Source: G965205525 sp965205525
Lineage (GTDB): Bacteria; Pseudomonadota; Gammaproteobacteria; JABABF01
DNA length: 64,000 nt
Reading direction: 5' to 3'
Assembly: GCA_965205525.1 (NCBI GenBank)
Contig: OZ242171.1
Span: forward strand, 1,860,001 to 1,924,000
Shown in pieces: positions 27,344 through 39,282 of this stretch. Positions within the stretch are counted from its first letter, which is position 1; every line of letters begins with the position of its first letter. The position numbers and the translations under genes are program-made. The notes beneath the pieces are model-generated. The model did not search any database, was not told the DNA's origin, and saw only the letters and a program-made list of their open reading frames with translations.

Positions 27344-29149
27344 TTAGGAGGAGGGCTTAGCGGCGCTGCTCACTTGGCGCGTGATCAGCCACTGCTGCAA
27401 TATGGACAGTACATTATTGACCAGCCAGTACAGCACCAGCCCGGCGGGAAAGAACAGGAAAAAGACAGTAAAGATAACTGGCATCCACTGCATGATGCGG
27501 GCCTGCATGGGGTCTGGCGGCTGGGGGCTCAGCTTCTGCTGAGCAAACATGGATACACCCATCAGAAGCGGCAGCACAAACCAGGGATCCATAGCGGACA
27601 GGTCTCGGATCCAGCCGAAGAAAGGCGCATGACGCAGCTCCACGCTTTCCAGCAGCACCCAGTACAGAGCTAGGAATACGGGCATCTGGATCAGCATGGG
27701 CAGGCAGCCGCCCATCGGATTGACTTTCTCTCGCCGGTACAGGCTCATCATCTCTTGGGACAATTTCTGCCGGTCCTGCGCGTACAGATCCTGCAGCGAG
27801 CGGACCTTCGGCTGCAGTACGCGCATCTTGGCCATGGAGCGGTAGCCGATGGCGGACAGCGGATAAAAGGCTGCCTTCACCAGCACGGTGAGCAGAATAA
27901 TTGCAGCGCCCCAGTTGCCGACCAGACCGTGCAGCCAGGACAGGAGGCGGAACAGCGGTTGCGACATCCACCACAGCCAGCCGTAATCTACGGTCAGCTC
28001 AAGACCGGGGGACAGGGCGGCCAGGTTCGGCTGATCTTTCGGGCCCAGGTACAGGGTGGCTTGGGTCAGACCGCTCTCCCCGGGGGCCAGGTGCAGGGGC
28101 GGGCTTACAAAATCTGCCAGGTGCAGACTGCTTGTGCGACCGGCGCGGATGCGGTAGTGATGGGTCTGCTCGGGTTCAGGCACCCAGGCGCTGAGAAAAT
28201 AATGCTGCACTGCGGCCACCCAGCCGCCGGGCAGATGTGCATCAAAGGGCTTTTCCTGAAGATCCTCGAAGTCCATCTTCTCGTAGGGCTGCTCCGGAGT
28301 ATGCACGGCAAAGCCGAGAAAAGAGGCAGAGCGAAAGGTTGCTCCCTCCGTATGCGGGTCAACGCTGCCGTCTCGGCGCAGCTGGCCGAACAGGCTGGCC
28401 TGCCAGGGCTCCCGGCTCCGGTTGTGCACGATGTATTCTATTTTTACCTGGTAGTCTCCGCGCCGCAGGCTGAGACGCTTGGTGATCTCAGTGCCGTTTT
28501 TATCGACAAAAAGCAGGTTCACCTGCATCTCTTCCGCATCCGGCGGCAGGGTATAGCGAGCCGCATGGCTCCAGTACAGGGGGCGGTCCTCCCGGCTGTC
28601 GGGACCGCTGGGGCCGATGAGACCGCTGCGGGCTACGAATTTTCTGCGGGAGTTGTTCTCAAGGAGAATAAAAGGCTGCTCGGGGGTTTTCAGGGAGACG
28701 GGATAGGCCGGCAGGCCAGCGTAGAAAATGTCGCCGCCTCGCCGATTAACAGACAGCTGCAAGACATCGGTCTCAATGTGCACCAGCTCGCTTTCATCTG
28801 CGGACGAGCTGGCGGGGGCTGCCTGCCCCTCCTCGGCGGATTCGGCGTAGGGCACCAGGCTGGGCAGGTCTTCCATGCTGTTTTGTCTTGCCGTTTCCCC
28901 TTGGCGATCCTCGTTCCCGCTGGTCAGCGCTGCTGCATCGCCGGGGCCATCCGGGCTGAGAGTTGGCAGCCCTGTATCGGGAGGCTCTTGTATCGCTGGA
29001 CTGTCTATCGGAGCGGCGGCGAAGGTGCCGCTGGAAGTGGCGGCAGGAGGGCGCAGAGCCTGCTCTTCGCGGAACTTTACCCACTCCCCGAGAAGCATCG
29101 CCCCCACCAGGGCGATGGAGACGAAAAGAAGTATGCGCTGCCAGTCCAT
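27344..29149 (-). CDS. yidC: Membrane protein insertase YidC
   Basis: A 601-residue insertase. An N-terminal signal anchor (ILLFVSIALVGAMLLGEWV) is followed by a long Pro/Ala/Ser-rich stretch and a large periplasmic domain (to about 370). The five-helix insertase core has the conserved Arg in its first core helix region and ends PVIFTVFFLFFPAGLVLYWL, with QQWLITRQV at the tail. It inserts membrane proteins such as F0 subunit c, encoded later in the window, alone or with SecYEG. It lies 6 bp after yidD. Confidence 0.96.
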   Translation of the reverse strand: MDWQRILLFVSIALVGAMLLGEWVKFREEQALRPPAATSSGTFAAAPIDSPAIQEPPDTGLPTLSPDGPGDAAALTSGNEDRQGETARQNSMEDLPSLVPYAESAEEGQAAPASSSADESELVHIETDVLQLSVNRRGGDIFYAGLPAYPVSLKTPEQPFILLENNSRRKFVARSGLIGPSGPDSREDRPLYWSHAARYTLPPDAEEMQVNLLFVDKNGTEITKRLSLRRGDYQVKIEYIVHNRSREPWQASLFGQLRRDGSVDPHTEGATFRSASFLGFAVHTPEQPYEKMDFEDLQEKPFDAHLPGGWVAAVQHYFLSAWVPEPEQTHHYRIRAGRTSSLHLADFVSPPLHLAPGESGLTQATLYLGPKDQPNLAALSPGLELTVDYGWLWWMSQPLFRLLSWLHGLVGNWGAAIILLTVLVKAAFYPLSAIGYRSMAKMRVLQPKVRSLQDLYAQDRQKLSQEMMSLYRREKVNPMGGCLPMLIQMPVFLALYWVLLESVELRHAPFFGWIRDLSAMDPWFVLPLLMGVSMFAQQKLSPQPPDPMQARIMQWMPVIFTVFFLFFPAGLVLYWLVNNVLSILQQWLITRQVSSAAKPSS

Positions 29150-29155
29150 GGCCGG

Positions 29156-29539
29156 TTATCCGGGCTGGCCGGGGGGCGCTTCAGCGCCAGGGCGCTCCGG
29201 CACCGGATCCACTCCGCCCGGATGCCAGGGATGACAGCGGAACAGGCGAAGCAGGGCGAGACGCATACCGGCCAGTGCGCCGTGCTGCCGCACCGCCTCT
29301 TCAGCGTAGGCGGAGCAGGTGGGATAAAAGCGACAGGAGGGGGCGGACAGGGAGCTGAGGAGAAGCTGGTACCCTCTAATCAGAAGCAGCAGAGTCCTCT
29401 GGACCGCTGTCGCGAAGGCTCCCTGGCGGGTGCCCAGCCTGCTTGGCGATGGCCCGCCATTGCCCGGCGAGAGCGGTGCGGATGTCTGCAGAGGAAGTTT
29501 CACAGGTGTTTTTGCGAGCCAGTACGACGATGTCCGCAT
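29156..29539 (-). CDS. yidD: Membrane protein insertion efficiency factor YidD
   Basis: The conserved part (about 75 residues from near 29404) has the family core [19 protein letters not shown] and [16 protein letters not shown]. YidD is a small amphipathic inner-membrane protein that assists YidC. No ATG, GTG or TTG lies at the normal start point. In-frame candidates are GTG 29503 and ATG 29539, which would add 30-45 non-conserved residues and overlap rnpA out of frame by up to 164 bp. A CTG start close to 29400 is another option. The identity is secure, the start is not. Confidence 0.85.
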   Translation of the reverse strand: MRTSSYWLAKTPVKLPLQTSAPLSPGNGGPSPSRLGTRQGAFATAVQRTLLLLIRGYQLLLSSLSAPSCRFYPTCSAYAEEAVRQHGALAGMRLALLRLFRCHPWHPGGVDPVPERPGAEAPPGQPG

Positions 29540-29801
29540 TGGGAAGCTGATGCTGATGAAGGCGGAAGGATTCTCGGATCAGGCGTTTTAGGCAATTGCG
29601 CTGCACGGCGCGCTGCGCTGCCCGGCGGCCGACCACCATGCCGAGGCGCGGATGATTGAGAGAGTTGGGCAGTCCCAGCAGCACCAGATGCTGGCCGTGG
29701 ATACGGAGGGAGGCCCGTTGCAGAATTTTGCGAAATTCCCTTGTGCTCCGCAGGCGTCGCTGCTTTGGCAGGCCAAAGCCGGATATGTGCCAGTCGGACA
29801 C
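29376..29801 (-). CDS. rnpA: Ribonuclease P protein component
   Basis: A 141-residue RnpA, the protein subunit of RNase P that matures tRNA 5' ends. The RNR signature [13 protein letters not shown] and [14 protein letters not shown] are clear. The C-terminal tail (from about residue 115) is longer than usual and is the part overlapped by yidD. It starts 27 bp after rpmH, the universally conserved pair. Confidence 0.95.
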   Translation of the reverse strand: MSDWHISGFGLPKQRRLRSTREFRKILQRASLRIHGQHLVLLGLPNSLNHPRLGMVVGRRAAQRAVQRNCLKRLIRESFRLHQHQLPNADIVVLARKNTCETSSADIRTALAGQWRAIAKQAGHPPGSLRDSGPEDSAASD

Positions 29802-29828
29802 ACCGCTCGGAAGAAGGTGCCCGCCGCC

Positions 29829-29963
29829 TCAGGGGGCAAGCCTTTTGCGCCCTTTCTGCCGCCGCCGGCTGAGAATCTGACGACCGCTGCGGGTGGCCAT
29901 CCGCGCCCGGAAGCCGTGGGTGCGCTTGCGCCGAATTACGCTCGGCTGATAGGTGCGTTTCAT
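29829..29963 (-). CDS. rpmH: 50S ribosomal protein L34
   Basis: A 44-residue very basic protein read directly from the minus strand. It begins [20 protein letters not shown], continues [15 protein letters not shown] and ends KRLAP. This is the exact length and sequence pattern of L34. It is the first gene of the leftward rpmH-rnpA-yidD-yidC-mnmE unit, and its promoter must lie in the spacer upstream. Confidence 0.97.
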   Translation of the reverse strand: MKRTYQPSVIRRKRTHGFRARMATRSGRQILSRRRQKGRKRLAP

Positions 29964-30030
29964 GGTGTCGTTCTGCTAAAGCGGCTTTAGGGCAGCAGGC
30001 CATTGTAAGGCAGGATGGTGTAGGGGTCAA

Positions 30031-30240
30031 AAGGACGGGCGGCGGTAAAGCAGTGTTTTCCAATGCTGAAACGCTGTGGGCGAGCTTTGCCAGAAGGGGT
30101 GTGAGCGGTTTGTCTGCCGAGTTTTTTGCGGGGGGAAGGACGGGCGGCGGTGAAGCAGTGTTTTTCAATGCTGAAACGTTGGGGACGAGCTTTGCCAGAA
30201 GGGGTGTGAGCGATTTGTCTGCCGAGTTTTTTGCGGGGGG
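30031..30240. repeat. 105-bp tandem duplication
   Basis: Copy A (30031-30135) and copy B (30136-30240) match at about 99 of 105 positions. Both start AAGGACGGGCGGCGGT and end GTTTTTTGCGGGGG. The unit length is a multiple of three and stays open in some frames, but the translation is not protein-like. The scattered differences show it is not a fresh assembly artefact. Confidence 0.85.
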
Positions 30241-30281
30241 CTCGCCCCCCGTGGGTCCCCTGCCCTCGCCTGGCAGCACTT

Positions 30282-30331
30282 GCCAAGGGGGCGGCCCTCC
30301 CTGTGGTCTTCGACCACTGCTCTCCCTTGGC
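30282..30331. repeat. Nested stem-loop
   Basis: Outer arms GCCAAGGG (30282-30289) and CCCTTGGC (30324-30331) enclose a perfect inner hairpin GTGGTC-TTC-GACCAC (30303-30317). It could act as RNA structure or a protein-binding cruciform. No U-run follows on either side, so it is not a standard terminator. Confidence 0.6.
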
Positions 30332-30365
30332 GGATCTTCCCAAATTCCGCTCTGACATCCCCTCC

Positions 30366-30484
30366 TGTGGAAAACCAAATCCGGCTATGAAGCTTTAATT
30401 TCCTGTCTTAGAGAGGTGGAGCGCGATAGCCAAGATGCCGAATTTTGCTGTCTTTTGCACAACTTGTCCACACCTCATGATAAA
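30366..30484 (+). promoter_or_regulatory. Putative dnaA promoter with DnaA-box-like sites
   Basis: TGTGGAAAA (30366-30374) and TTGTCCACA (30464-30472) each differ from the DnaA box or its complement by one base. The second sits between a possible -35 TTGCAC (30455-30460) and -10 GATAAA (30479-30484, 18-bp spacer). DnaA binding there would repress its own gene, as known in E. coli. The promoter elements are weak matches. Confidence 0.35.
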
Positions 30485-30789
30485 TTTTTTCCTTATGCTG
30501 CAAGGAGAAATGGACAATAGGCCCTATTTGCACAAATTTCACACATATATTTCAAACGCCTGTTAATAAATGGCCTTGCCTCCTTGCCTAGGGAGTAATC
30601 CGGCACTAGGATTTTCTCTTGTTGAGGGGGCAAAAAAAATTCCTCTTGGCGCTGGTGAATTTTATCGTCATCTAAAGAGTACAAGGATACAGGGCAGCTC
30701 GTACGATGTTGCTAGGATCCGCTTCCCTTCTGGGTTGCGGGAAGCCCGGGAGTAGTGTTTTGGGCATCCGACAAAGAGGGGAATCGCCT

Positions 30790-32385
30790 GTGAATCCAGA
30801 AATATGGCAAAGTTGCTTGCAGCATCTGAAAGGCAGCCTGAGTTCTTCTGAATTCAGTACTTGGATACATCCGCTGCTGGCTGAGACAGACCCATCGGGT
30901 CTGACTCTGTTCGCCCCCAACGCCATAATCCGGGACCGGGTCAGCAGCCATTATCACGCCTGCATAGAGGATGCCCTGCGCGCCTCTGGGGGCGACGGTT
31001 TCTTTATCCGGGTGGAGGTGGTGGGCGCGCCTGCTTTGGCGCCGCTGCCAGCCCGGTCGGCAGGGACTGCGGCTACAGGCATGAATGGCAGCTCCGCTGC
31101 TGTTTCGGAGGCTAAAGCCGCCCTCAAGGGAGTGAAAGCGAATGCTGTATCCGCTGAGGTACCTATTGGGAGAGACACCCCTCTCCGCATGAGCGGCGCA
31201 TCCGCTGCAGTGCAGCGGAGCGGCACCGCCCCCCCTCTGGGGGCCGGGCGCACCGCTCCCGCCGGGATGAACGGCAGGCCGGCAAAGGCTCCGCTGAACG
31301 GCTATGCCCCCGCTGCAAGAAGGGTGGGTGCAGCCTTGCCTCCTCGGCAGACGACCGAGAGGGCCTTAGCCCCCGAGTTCACATTTGAAAACTTTGTGCA
31401 GGGGCCTTCCAATCGCCAGGCATTTTCCTATGCGAAGCAGATTGCGAAAGCAGATTCGCGCATGAACAGCAGTCACAGCCCGCTGGTGATCTACGGCGGC
31501 GTCGGCCTCGGCAAGACACACCTGATGCATGCGGCGGGCAACGAGCTGCGCCGCAGCCAGCCGGACATGAATATCGTTTACTGCTGTGCGGAGGATTTTG
31601 TAAACAGCATGACGAATTCCCTGCGAATGAGCGGGATGCCCGAGTTCAAGCGTTACTATCGTTCGGCGCAGGTGCTGCTTATAGATGACATCCAGTTCTT
31701 TGCCGACAAGAAAACATCCCAGGAGGAGCTGCTTCATACCATTGATACACTGCAGCAGCGAGGCCAGAAGATCATCATCACCTGCGATCGGCAGCCGCAG
31801 GAAATGGAGGGCCTGCATGCGCGCCTGTGCTCCCGCTTCGGTCGCGGGCTGACCATCGTCATCGACCCGCCGGACCTTGAAACCCGCACTGCAATCCTGA
31901 AACACAAGGCCGCCGCCATGAAGCTGGAGCTGCCGGAGGACTGTGCGCTGTTCATCGCCCAGAAGCTGCGCTCCAATGTGCGCGAGCTGGAAGGCGCGCT
32001 GAATCGCGTTTCCGCAAGCGCAGGCTTTTATGAGCGCCCGATCAACTTGGGCCTTGTGCAGGAAGCGCTGGCAGACATGCTTGTCGCGCATAATCGCCAG
32101 GTGCGCATAAAGGACATCAAGATAAAAGTGGCGGAATATTTTAATATGCAGGTTTCTCTTCTCCATGCGCGCACCCGTGTTCGCAACGTAGTGCGTGCCC
32201 GCCAAGTGGCGATGGCCCTGGCCCGGGAGCTCACCAGTGAGAGTCTGCCGAGCATCGGTTATACCTTCGGCCGGCGCGACCACACGACGGTGATGCATGC
32301 CTGCAAGAAGATCAAAGAACTGCGCTGCAAGAACCAGGAAATTGAGCGGGCCTACAGCACTCTGCACCGTCAGTTGACGACCTGA
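30790..32385 (+). CDS. dnaA: Chromosomal replication initiator DnaA
   Basis: A 531-residue DnaA. Domain I starts NPEIWQSCLQHLKGSLSSS. A long Ala/Gly/Pro-rich domain II linker (about residues 85-195) includes repeated GMNG and SGASAA-like words. The AAA+ core has Walker A GGVGLGKTH (about 236) and Walker B LLIDDIQFFADK. Domain IV has the DNA-binding signature GRRDHTTVMHACKKI. It begins at a GTG preceded by AGAGGGG. The frame is open upstream to 30706, but domain I defines the start. It is longer than E. coli DnaA (467) mainly because of domain II. Confidence 0.96.
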   Translation: MNPEIWQSCLQHLKGSLSSSEFSTWIHPLLAETDPSGLTLFAPNAIIRDRVSSHYHACIEDALRASGGDGFFIRVEVVGAPALAPLPARSAGTAATGMNGSSAAVSEAKAALKGVKANAVSAEVPIGRDTPLRMSGASAAVQRSGTAPPLGAGRTAPAGMNGRPAKAPLNGYAPAARRVGAALPPRQTTERALAPEFTFENFVQGPSNRQAFSYAKQIAKADSRMNSSHSPLVIYGGVGLGKTHLMHAAGNELRRSQPDMNIVYCCAEDFVNSMTNSLRMSGMPEFKRYYRSAQVLLIDDIQFFADKKTSQEELLHTIDTLQQRGQKIIITCDRQPQEMEGLHARLCSRFGRGLTIVIDPPDLETRTAILKHKAAAMKLELPEDCALFIAQKLRSNVRELEGALNRVSASAGFYERPINLGLVQEALADMLVAHNRQVRIKDIKIKVAEYFNMQVSLLHARTRVRNVVRARQVAMALARELTSESLPSIGYTFGRRDHTTVMHACKKIKELRCKNQEIERAYSTLHRQLTT

Positions 32386-32941
32386 GTGTCTGCTCTCATC
32401 AGCGGAAGCAGTGTGCCTGCTGTTTAAATTTAATGGATACTTTGCCTGTCCCTTGCATAAGCTTTGCATGCCGAATCATCGCCGCTGCAGGGCTGCGCAG
32501 CAGGTTTCGCGACACAATTTTTTTGCGCGGTTTTTTCCTGTCGGTGAGCTTTTTGTGAAAGATTTTTTCCGACTGAATCTTTCTGCACATGCTGCGGGTG
32601 CCGCCGCGCTAAAGACGGGACATCTGCGACACGGAGCTGCCCTTGGTCCGCTTCGCTTCCCGCCGCTCTCTCCGGTGCCAGAGGAAGCGCAATGCGGCGG
32701 CCAGAGGGCTCCGTGCCGATGAACCGCATAGGATCAATCCTGCATCAGGGGTGCAATGTGAGGGCTGAAGGCACTACAATACTGTCATCCGCTCCGCAGC
32801 TTGTCAGCAGAGTGCTATCGCTCTGGCGGAGACTCCCCTCCCGGAGCTTTTGCGGCGTAGCCCAACGCCTTGGGAGAGGCCTTTGAGAAGCCCCCTCGGT
32901 GCTGGGAAAGGAAGCAACCGATATATGAGAGACCTGTCGAA
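32386..32941. other. dnaA-dnaN spacer
   Basis: A 556-bp spacer, long for a dnaA-dnaN junction. It has several T-runs (about 32518-32580) and GC-rich stretches but no gene, consensus promoter or clear terminator that I can support. dnaN probably has its own promoter here. Confidence 0.5.
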
Positions 32942-34081
32942 ATGAAACTGAAAATTACTCGCGAAACTCTGCTGAAACCATTGCAGACCACCGCCAACAT
33001 TGCCGCCAATCGTGTCAATGACAGCGGCCAGATTCGGGGCGGAGTGCTGCTGCGCCTGAAGGACGAGCATTTGCAGCTGACCGGCACCGGCAATCGCCTT
33101 CAGCTCCTTGGCGTGTCGGACCTCCCTGGAGTGAAGGGCAGCAGCGGAGAGATCGCCATGAGCGGCACGAAACTGCTAGATATATGCAATAAGCTGCCTA
33201 ATGACAGCGAGTTAGCGATAGAAGCCGACAAAGAATGGGTTGTTCTCAAGTCCGGCCGGAGCCGTTTCAAGCTGGCTGTCTTCCAAGCTGCGGAATATCC
33301 GGTCATCGCCGAGATGGAGGACGACTTGGAAACCTCCGTCAAACTGTCGGCAAAGGACCTTATTCGCCTGATTCGCAGAACGGTTTATGCCATGGCCACG
33401 GAGCAGGATGTGCGGGATTACCTGCGCGGCGTCTTGCTGGAGGCCCGAGATGGCCAGCTGCGCTCCGTTGCCACAGATGGCCACAGGCTGGCCATGTGCT
33501 CCATGAAGGCCAGTGTTTCGGTGAAGGAGCCCCAGCAGGCCATAGTGCCCCGGGCCAGCGCTCAGGAGATGCTGTCCCGCCTGGACACCTTGGATGACAA
33601 AGATGTGGAGGTGGAGCTGACCTTGGGGCAGAAATATATCCGCCTGGTCACCCCATCGCATCGCATTGTGTCTATGCTCGTAGATGCGAAATATCCCGAC
33701 TACGAGCGTGTCATACCCCGGGACGGCAACAACGAAGCCGTCTTCTCCAGAAAGAATTTTGAGCAGATGCTGAGCCGAATCAATACTGTCCTTGTGGAAG
33801 AAGATGTTCCGGTGGTGCGCCTGGCCTTCTCTGAAAATATGCTGCGCATGCTGGCGCGCAACTATCAGAATGAGGAGGCGGAAGAGGATATGGAGGTGGA
33901 ATATAAGGGGGAGTCGCTGGAAATAGGTTTTAATATCCGCTATATGCACGACCTTATGCATGCCTTTGGGCATGAGGAAGCAGTGCGGATCACCATGACT
34001 GATGCCAACAGCAGCGCCCTGATTCAGAGTGCAGACAAGAATCCGGACACGCTGCATGTGATTATGCCGATGCGCTTTTGA
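32942..34081 (+). CDS. dnaN: DNA polymerase III beta subunit (sliding clamp)
   Basis: A 379-residue clamp subunit (366 in E. coli) with three repeated domains. It begins MKLKITRETLLKPLQTTANI and ends with the diagnostic VIMPMRF, which lines the peptide-binding groove. GVLLEARDGQLRSVATDGHR is a conserved block of domain 2. The dimer ring tethers Pol III and repair polymerases to DNA. The ATG at 32942 is chosen from homology; the frame is open further upstream. recF follows. Confidence 0.97.
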   Translation: MKLKITRETLLKPLQTTANIAANRVNDSGQIRGGVLLRLKDEHLQLTGTGNRLQLLGVSDLPGVKGSSGEIAMSGTKLLDICNKLPNDSELAIEADKEWVVLKSGRSRFKLAVFQAAEYPVIAEMEDDLETSVKLSAKDLIRLIRRTVYAMATEQDVRDYLRGVLLEARDGQLRSVATDGHRLAMCSMKASVSVKEPQQAIVPRASAQEMLSRLDTLDDKDVEVELTLGQKYIRLVTPSHRIVSMLVDAKYPDYERVIPRDGNNEAVFSRKNFEQMLSRINTVLVEEDVPVVRLAFSENMLRMLARNYQNEEAEEDMEVEYKGESLEIGFNIRYMHDLMHAFGHEEAVRITMTDANSSALIQSADKNPDTLHVIMPMRF

Positions 34082-34125
34082 ATGAGGTCTCGGAAAACTC
34101 CCTTGGCAATTTCTGCACATCGGCG

Positions 34126-37784
<3,659 letters not shown>

Positions 37785-37977
37785 AGTCCAGGCCTGTCTT
37801 CCGCCGCCGGCTGAAGACCTGCCCGGCTGACTTGCAAGATACTCCCTGTGCGCAAAGAGCCGGGTGCTCAGCCCCGCGCCTGGGATTATGCGCGACACAT
37901 GACAGGGCTCTGTTTTGTGATGAGAAGGACGCGCCAAGGTCGGCTTCCGACACTCTGCCAGAGGGCCGCATAACCTT

Positions 37978-38781
37978 TCAAAGCGCTTTCGCCTTCGCTG
38001 CCGGCAGCTTCTCCATCTCTGCTCGCACCCACTCCTCTGCCCGCCGGTTGATTTCTTTTGCATCGCCCGCGTCCGGCGGTATCGGCTGTCCCAGGCTCAC
38101 GGTAATTTCGCCCGGATATTTCAAAAAGCGATGGGCTGGCCAGCATTCTCCGGCATTGTGCGCGATAGGCACCGCCGGCACCTCTGCGGTCTGCGCCAGC
38201 ATGGAGCCGCCGCGCGAAAATTTGCGCATCTGTCCCGGGGGTACGCGGGTGCCCTCTGGGAAGATAAGCACGCTGAAACCCTTCTTGATGCGGGCGGATC
38301 CTCTTTCCAGTATCTGCTGAAGTGCCCGCTGGGAAGATCTCCGGTCAATCGGGATCTGCCTGGCCAGAAGCAGTCCCCAGCCAAAAATTGGAATCCAGAG
38401 CAGCTCTCTTTTTACCACCACTATCGTCGGCGGAGGCTTGAGGCAGCACAGGAACATCGTTTCCCAAGGGCTCTGGTGCCGGCTTAGAAATACGCAGGGA
38501 CCCTCTGGCACATGCTCCGAGCCCAGTATGCGATAGCGTACCCCGCAACAGAAGCGCAGCCAGCGGATGACCAGCAAGTGCCAGAGAAAGATGTATTTGC
38601 AGCAGCGCCGAAAGCCGAGCAGCGGATAAAGCAGAGGCCCGGTGAGTCCAAACCAGATGGTGAGACTGACATAGCCGATATAAAAGATCAGCGAGCGCAA
38701 GCCGAGGAGCAGGGGAGAAGACAAGGGCGGATTTCTTGGAGCAGCGAAGAGCCTAATTTTAGACTGCTCCCCGGGCAGCAT
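37978..38781 (-). CDS. 1-acyl-sn-glycerol-3-phosphate acyltransferase (PlsC family)
   Basis: A 267-residue inner-membrane acyltransferase that makes phosphatidic acid from lysophosphatidic acid. The catalytic motif is SRHQSPWETMF (H-x4-E). Later blocks are FPEGTRVPPGQ and VPAVPIAHNAGECW. Two hydrophobic N-terminal segments precede the catalytic domain. ATG 38781 is chosen; longer frames add non-conserved sequence. A plsC-type gene beside gyrB is common in Pseudomonas relatives, where gmhB is also adjacent; here gmhB is at 5.5 kb. Confidence 0.9.
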   Translation of the reverse strand: MLPGEQSKIRLFAAPRNPPLSSPLLLGLRSLIFYIGYVSLTIWFGLTGPLLYPLLGFRRCCKYIFLWHLLVIRWLRFCCGVRYRILGSEHVPEGPCVFLSRHQSPWETMFLCCLKPPPTIVVVKRELLWIPIFGWGLLLARQIPIDRRSSQRALQQILERGSARIKKGFSVLIFPEGTRVPPGQMRKFSRGGSMLAQTAEVPAVPIAHNAGECWPAHRFLKYPGEITVSLGQPIPPDAGDAKEINRRAEEWVRAEMEKLPAAKAKAL

Positions 38782-38800
38782 GTTGACCGCGCTCCGGATC

Positions 38801-38995
38801 TCACACCGACCGATGGTCGTGACCGCCAGGAAGCATCCGCTGCCATTCAAAGATGCGGGGCAGCGGCTGAACATAGCCGGTCACATCGGCAATGGCCAGA
38901 CGCTTCGGGTCCAGCAGCTTTGCTTTGAGAAGAATATTCTGGCCTGACAGCTCTCCCAGGCGATAGACATAGGTGCCGCTGGCGGTCGGTGTCAT
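38801..38995 (-). CDS. Hypothetical small protein upstream of the plsC-type gene
   Basis: A 64-codon ATG frame ending 19 bp before the acyltransferase on the same strand. The sequence (for example GQNILLKAKLLDPKRLAIAD) has plausible composition but no known domain and no good ribosome binding site. It may be the 3' remnant of a gene or chance. It occupies part of the 501-bp spacer before the FGE gene, in which nothing else is supported. Confidence 0.3.
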   Translation of the reverse strand: MTPTASGTYVYRLGELSGQNILLKAKLLDPKRLAIADVTGYVQPLPRIFEWQRMLPGGHDHRSV

Positions 38996-39282
38996 ATTCG
39001 GCTATGTGTATATGCAGCTTTTCGGCATCTCAGGTGTGCCCCAGATTGCGGCCGCTCAAGGGGTTCAGGCGCGTCTACTGGGGCGGGGGCCAATGTGCTG
39101 GGAAGTATCGCAGTGAATTGAATAAAGCGAAAAGACTGCCCCATGCTGGTCTCCTGACTGTCGTCGCCGCTATAAGCGTGGCGCGGGGCCCAGCCGTCAG
39201 CAGAGGCAATATAATGCATTTAAGGGTGTGTCTGCAGTATCTGTCGGCATCTGCCCGTGCTCTTTGTCACCGGCGAGTGGGG

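Larger units (their letters stand above)
29964..30789. other. rpmH-dnaA spacer
   Basis: An 826-bp divergent spacer without a credible gene. From left to right it holds a 105-bp direct tandem duplication, a G-run/C-run hairpin at about 30234-30251, a nested hairpin (30282-30331), two DnaA-box-like 9-mers, an AT-richer stretch (30480-30560) and the region upstream of dnaA. This is the classic oriC or dnaA-promoter location in Pseudomonas-type chromosomes. Confidence 0.6.

Noticed and set aside
27755..29659. 634-codon open frame on the plus strand
   Set aside because: Antisense to yidC, yidD and rnpA, with no recognisable domain.
31366..32469. 367-codon minus-strand frame
   Set aside because: Antisense to dnaA.
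32386..32941. Small open frames in the dnaA-dnaN spacer
   Set aside because: Composition and codon use do not look like protein, and no start signals are supported.
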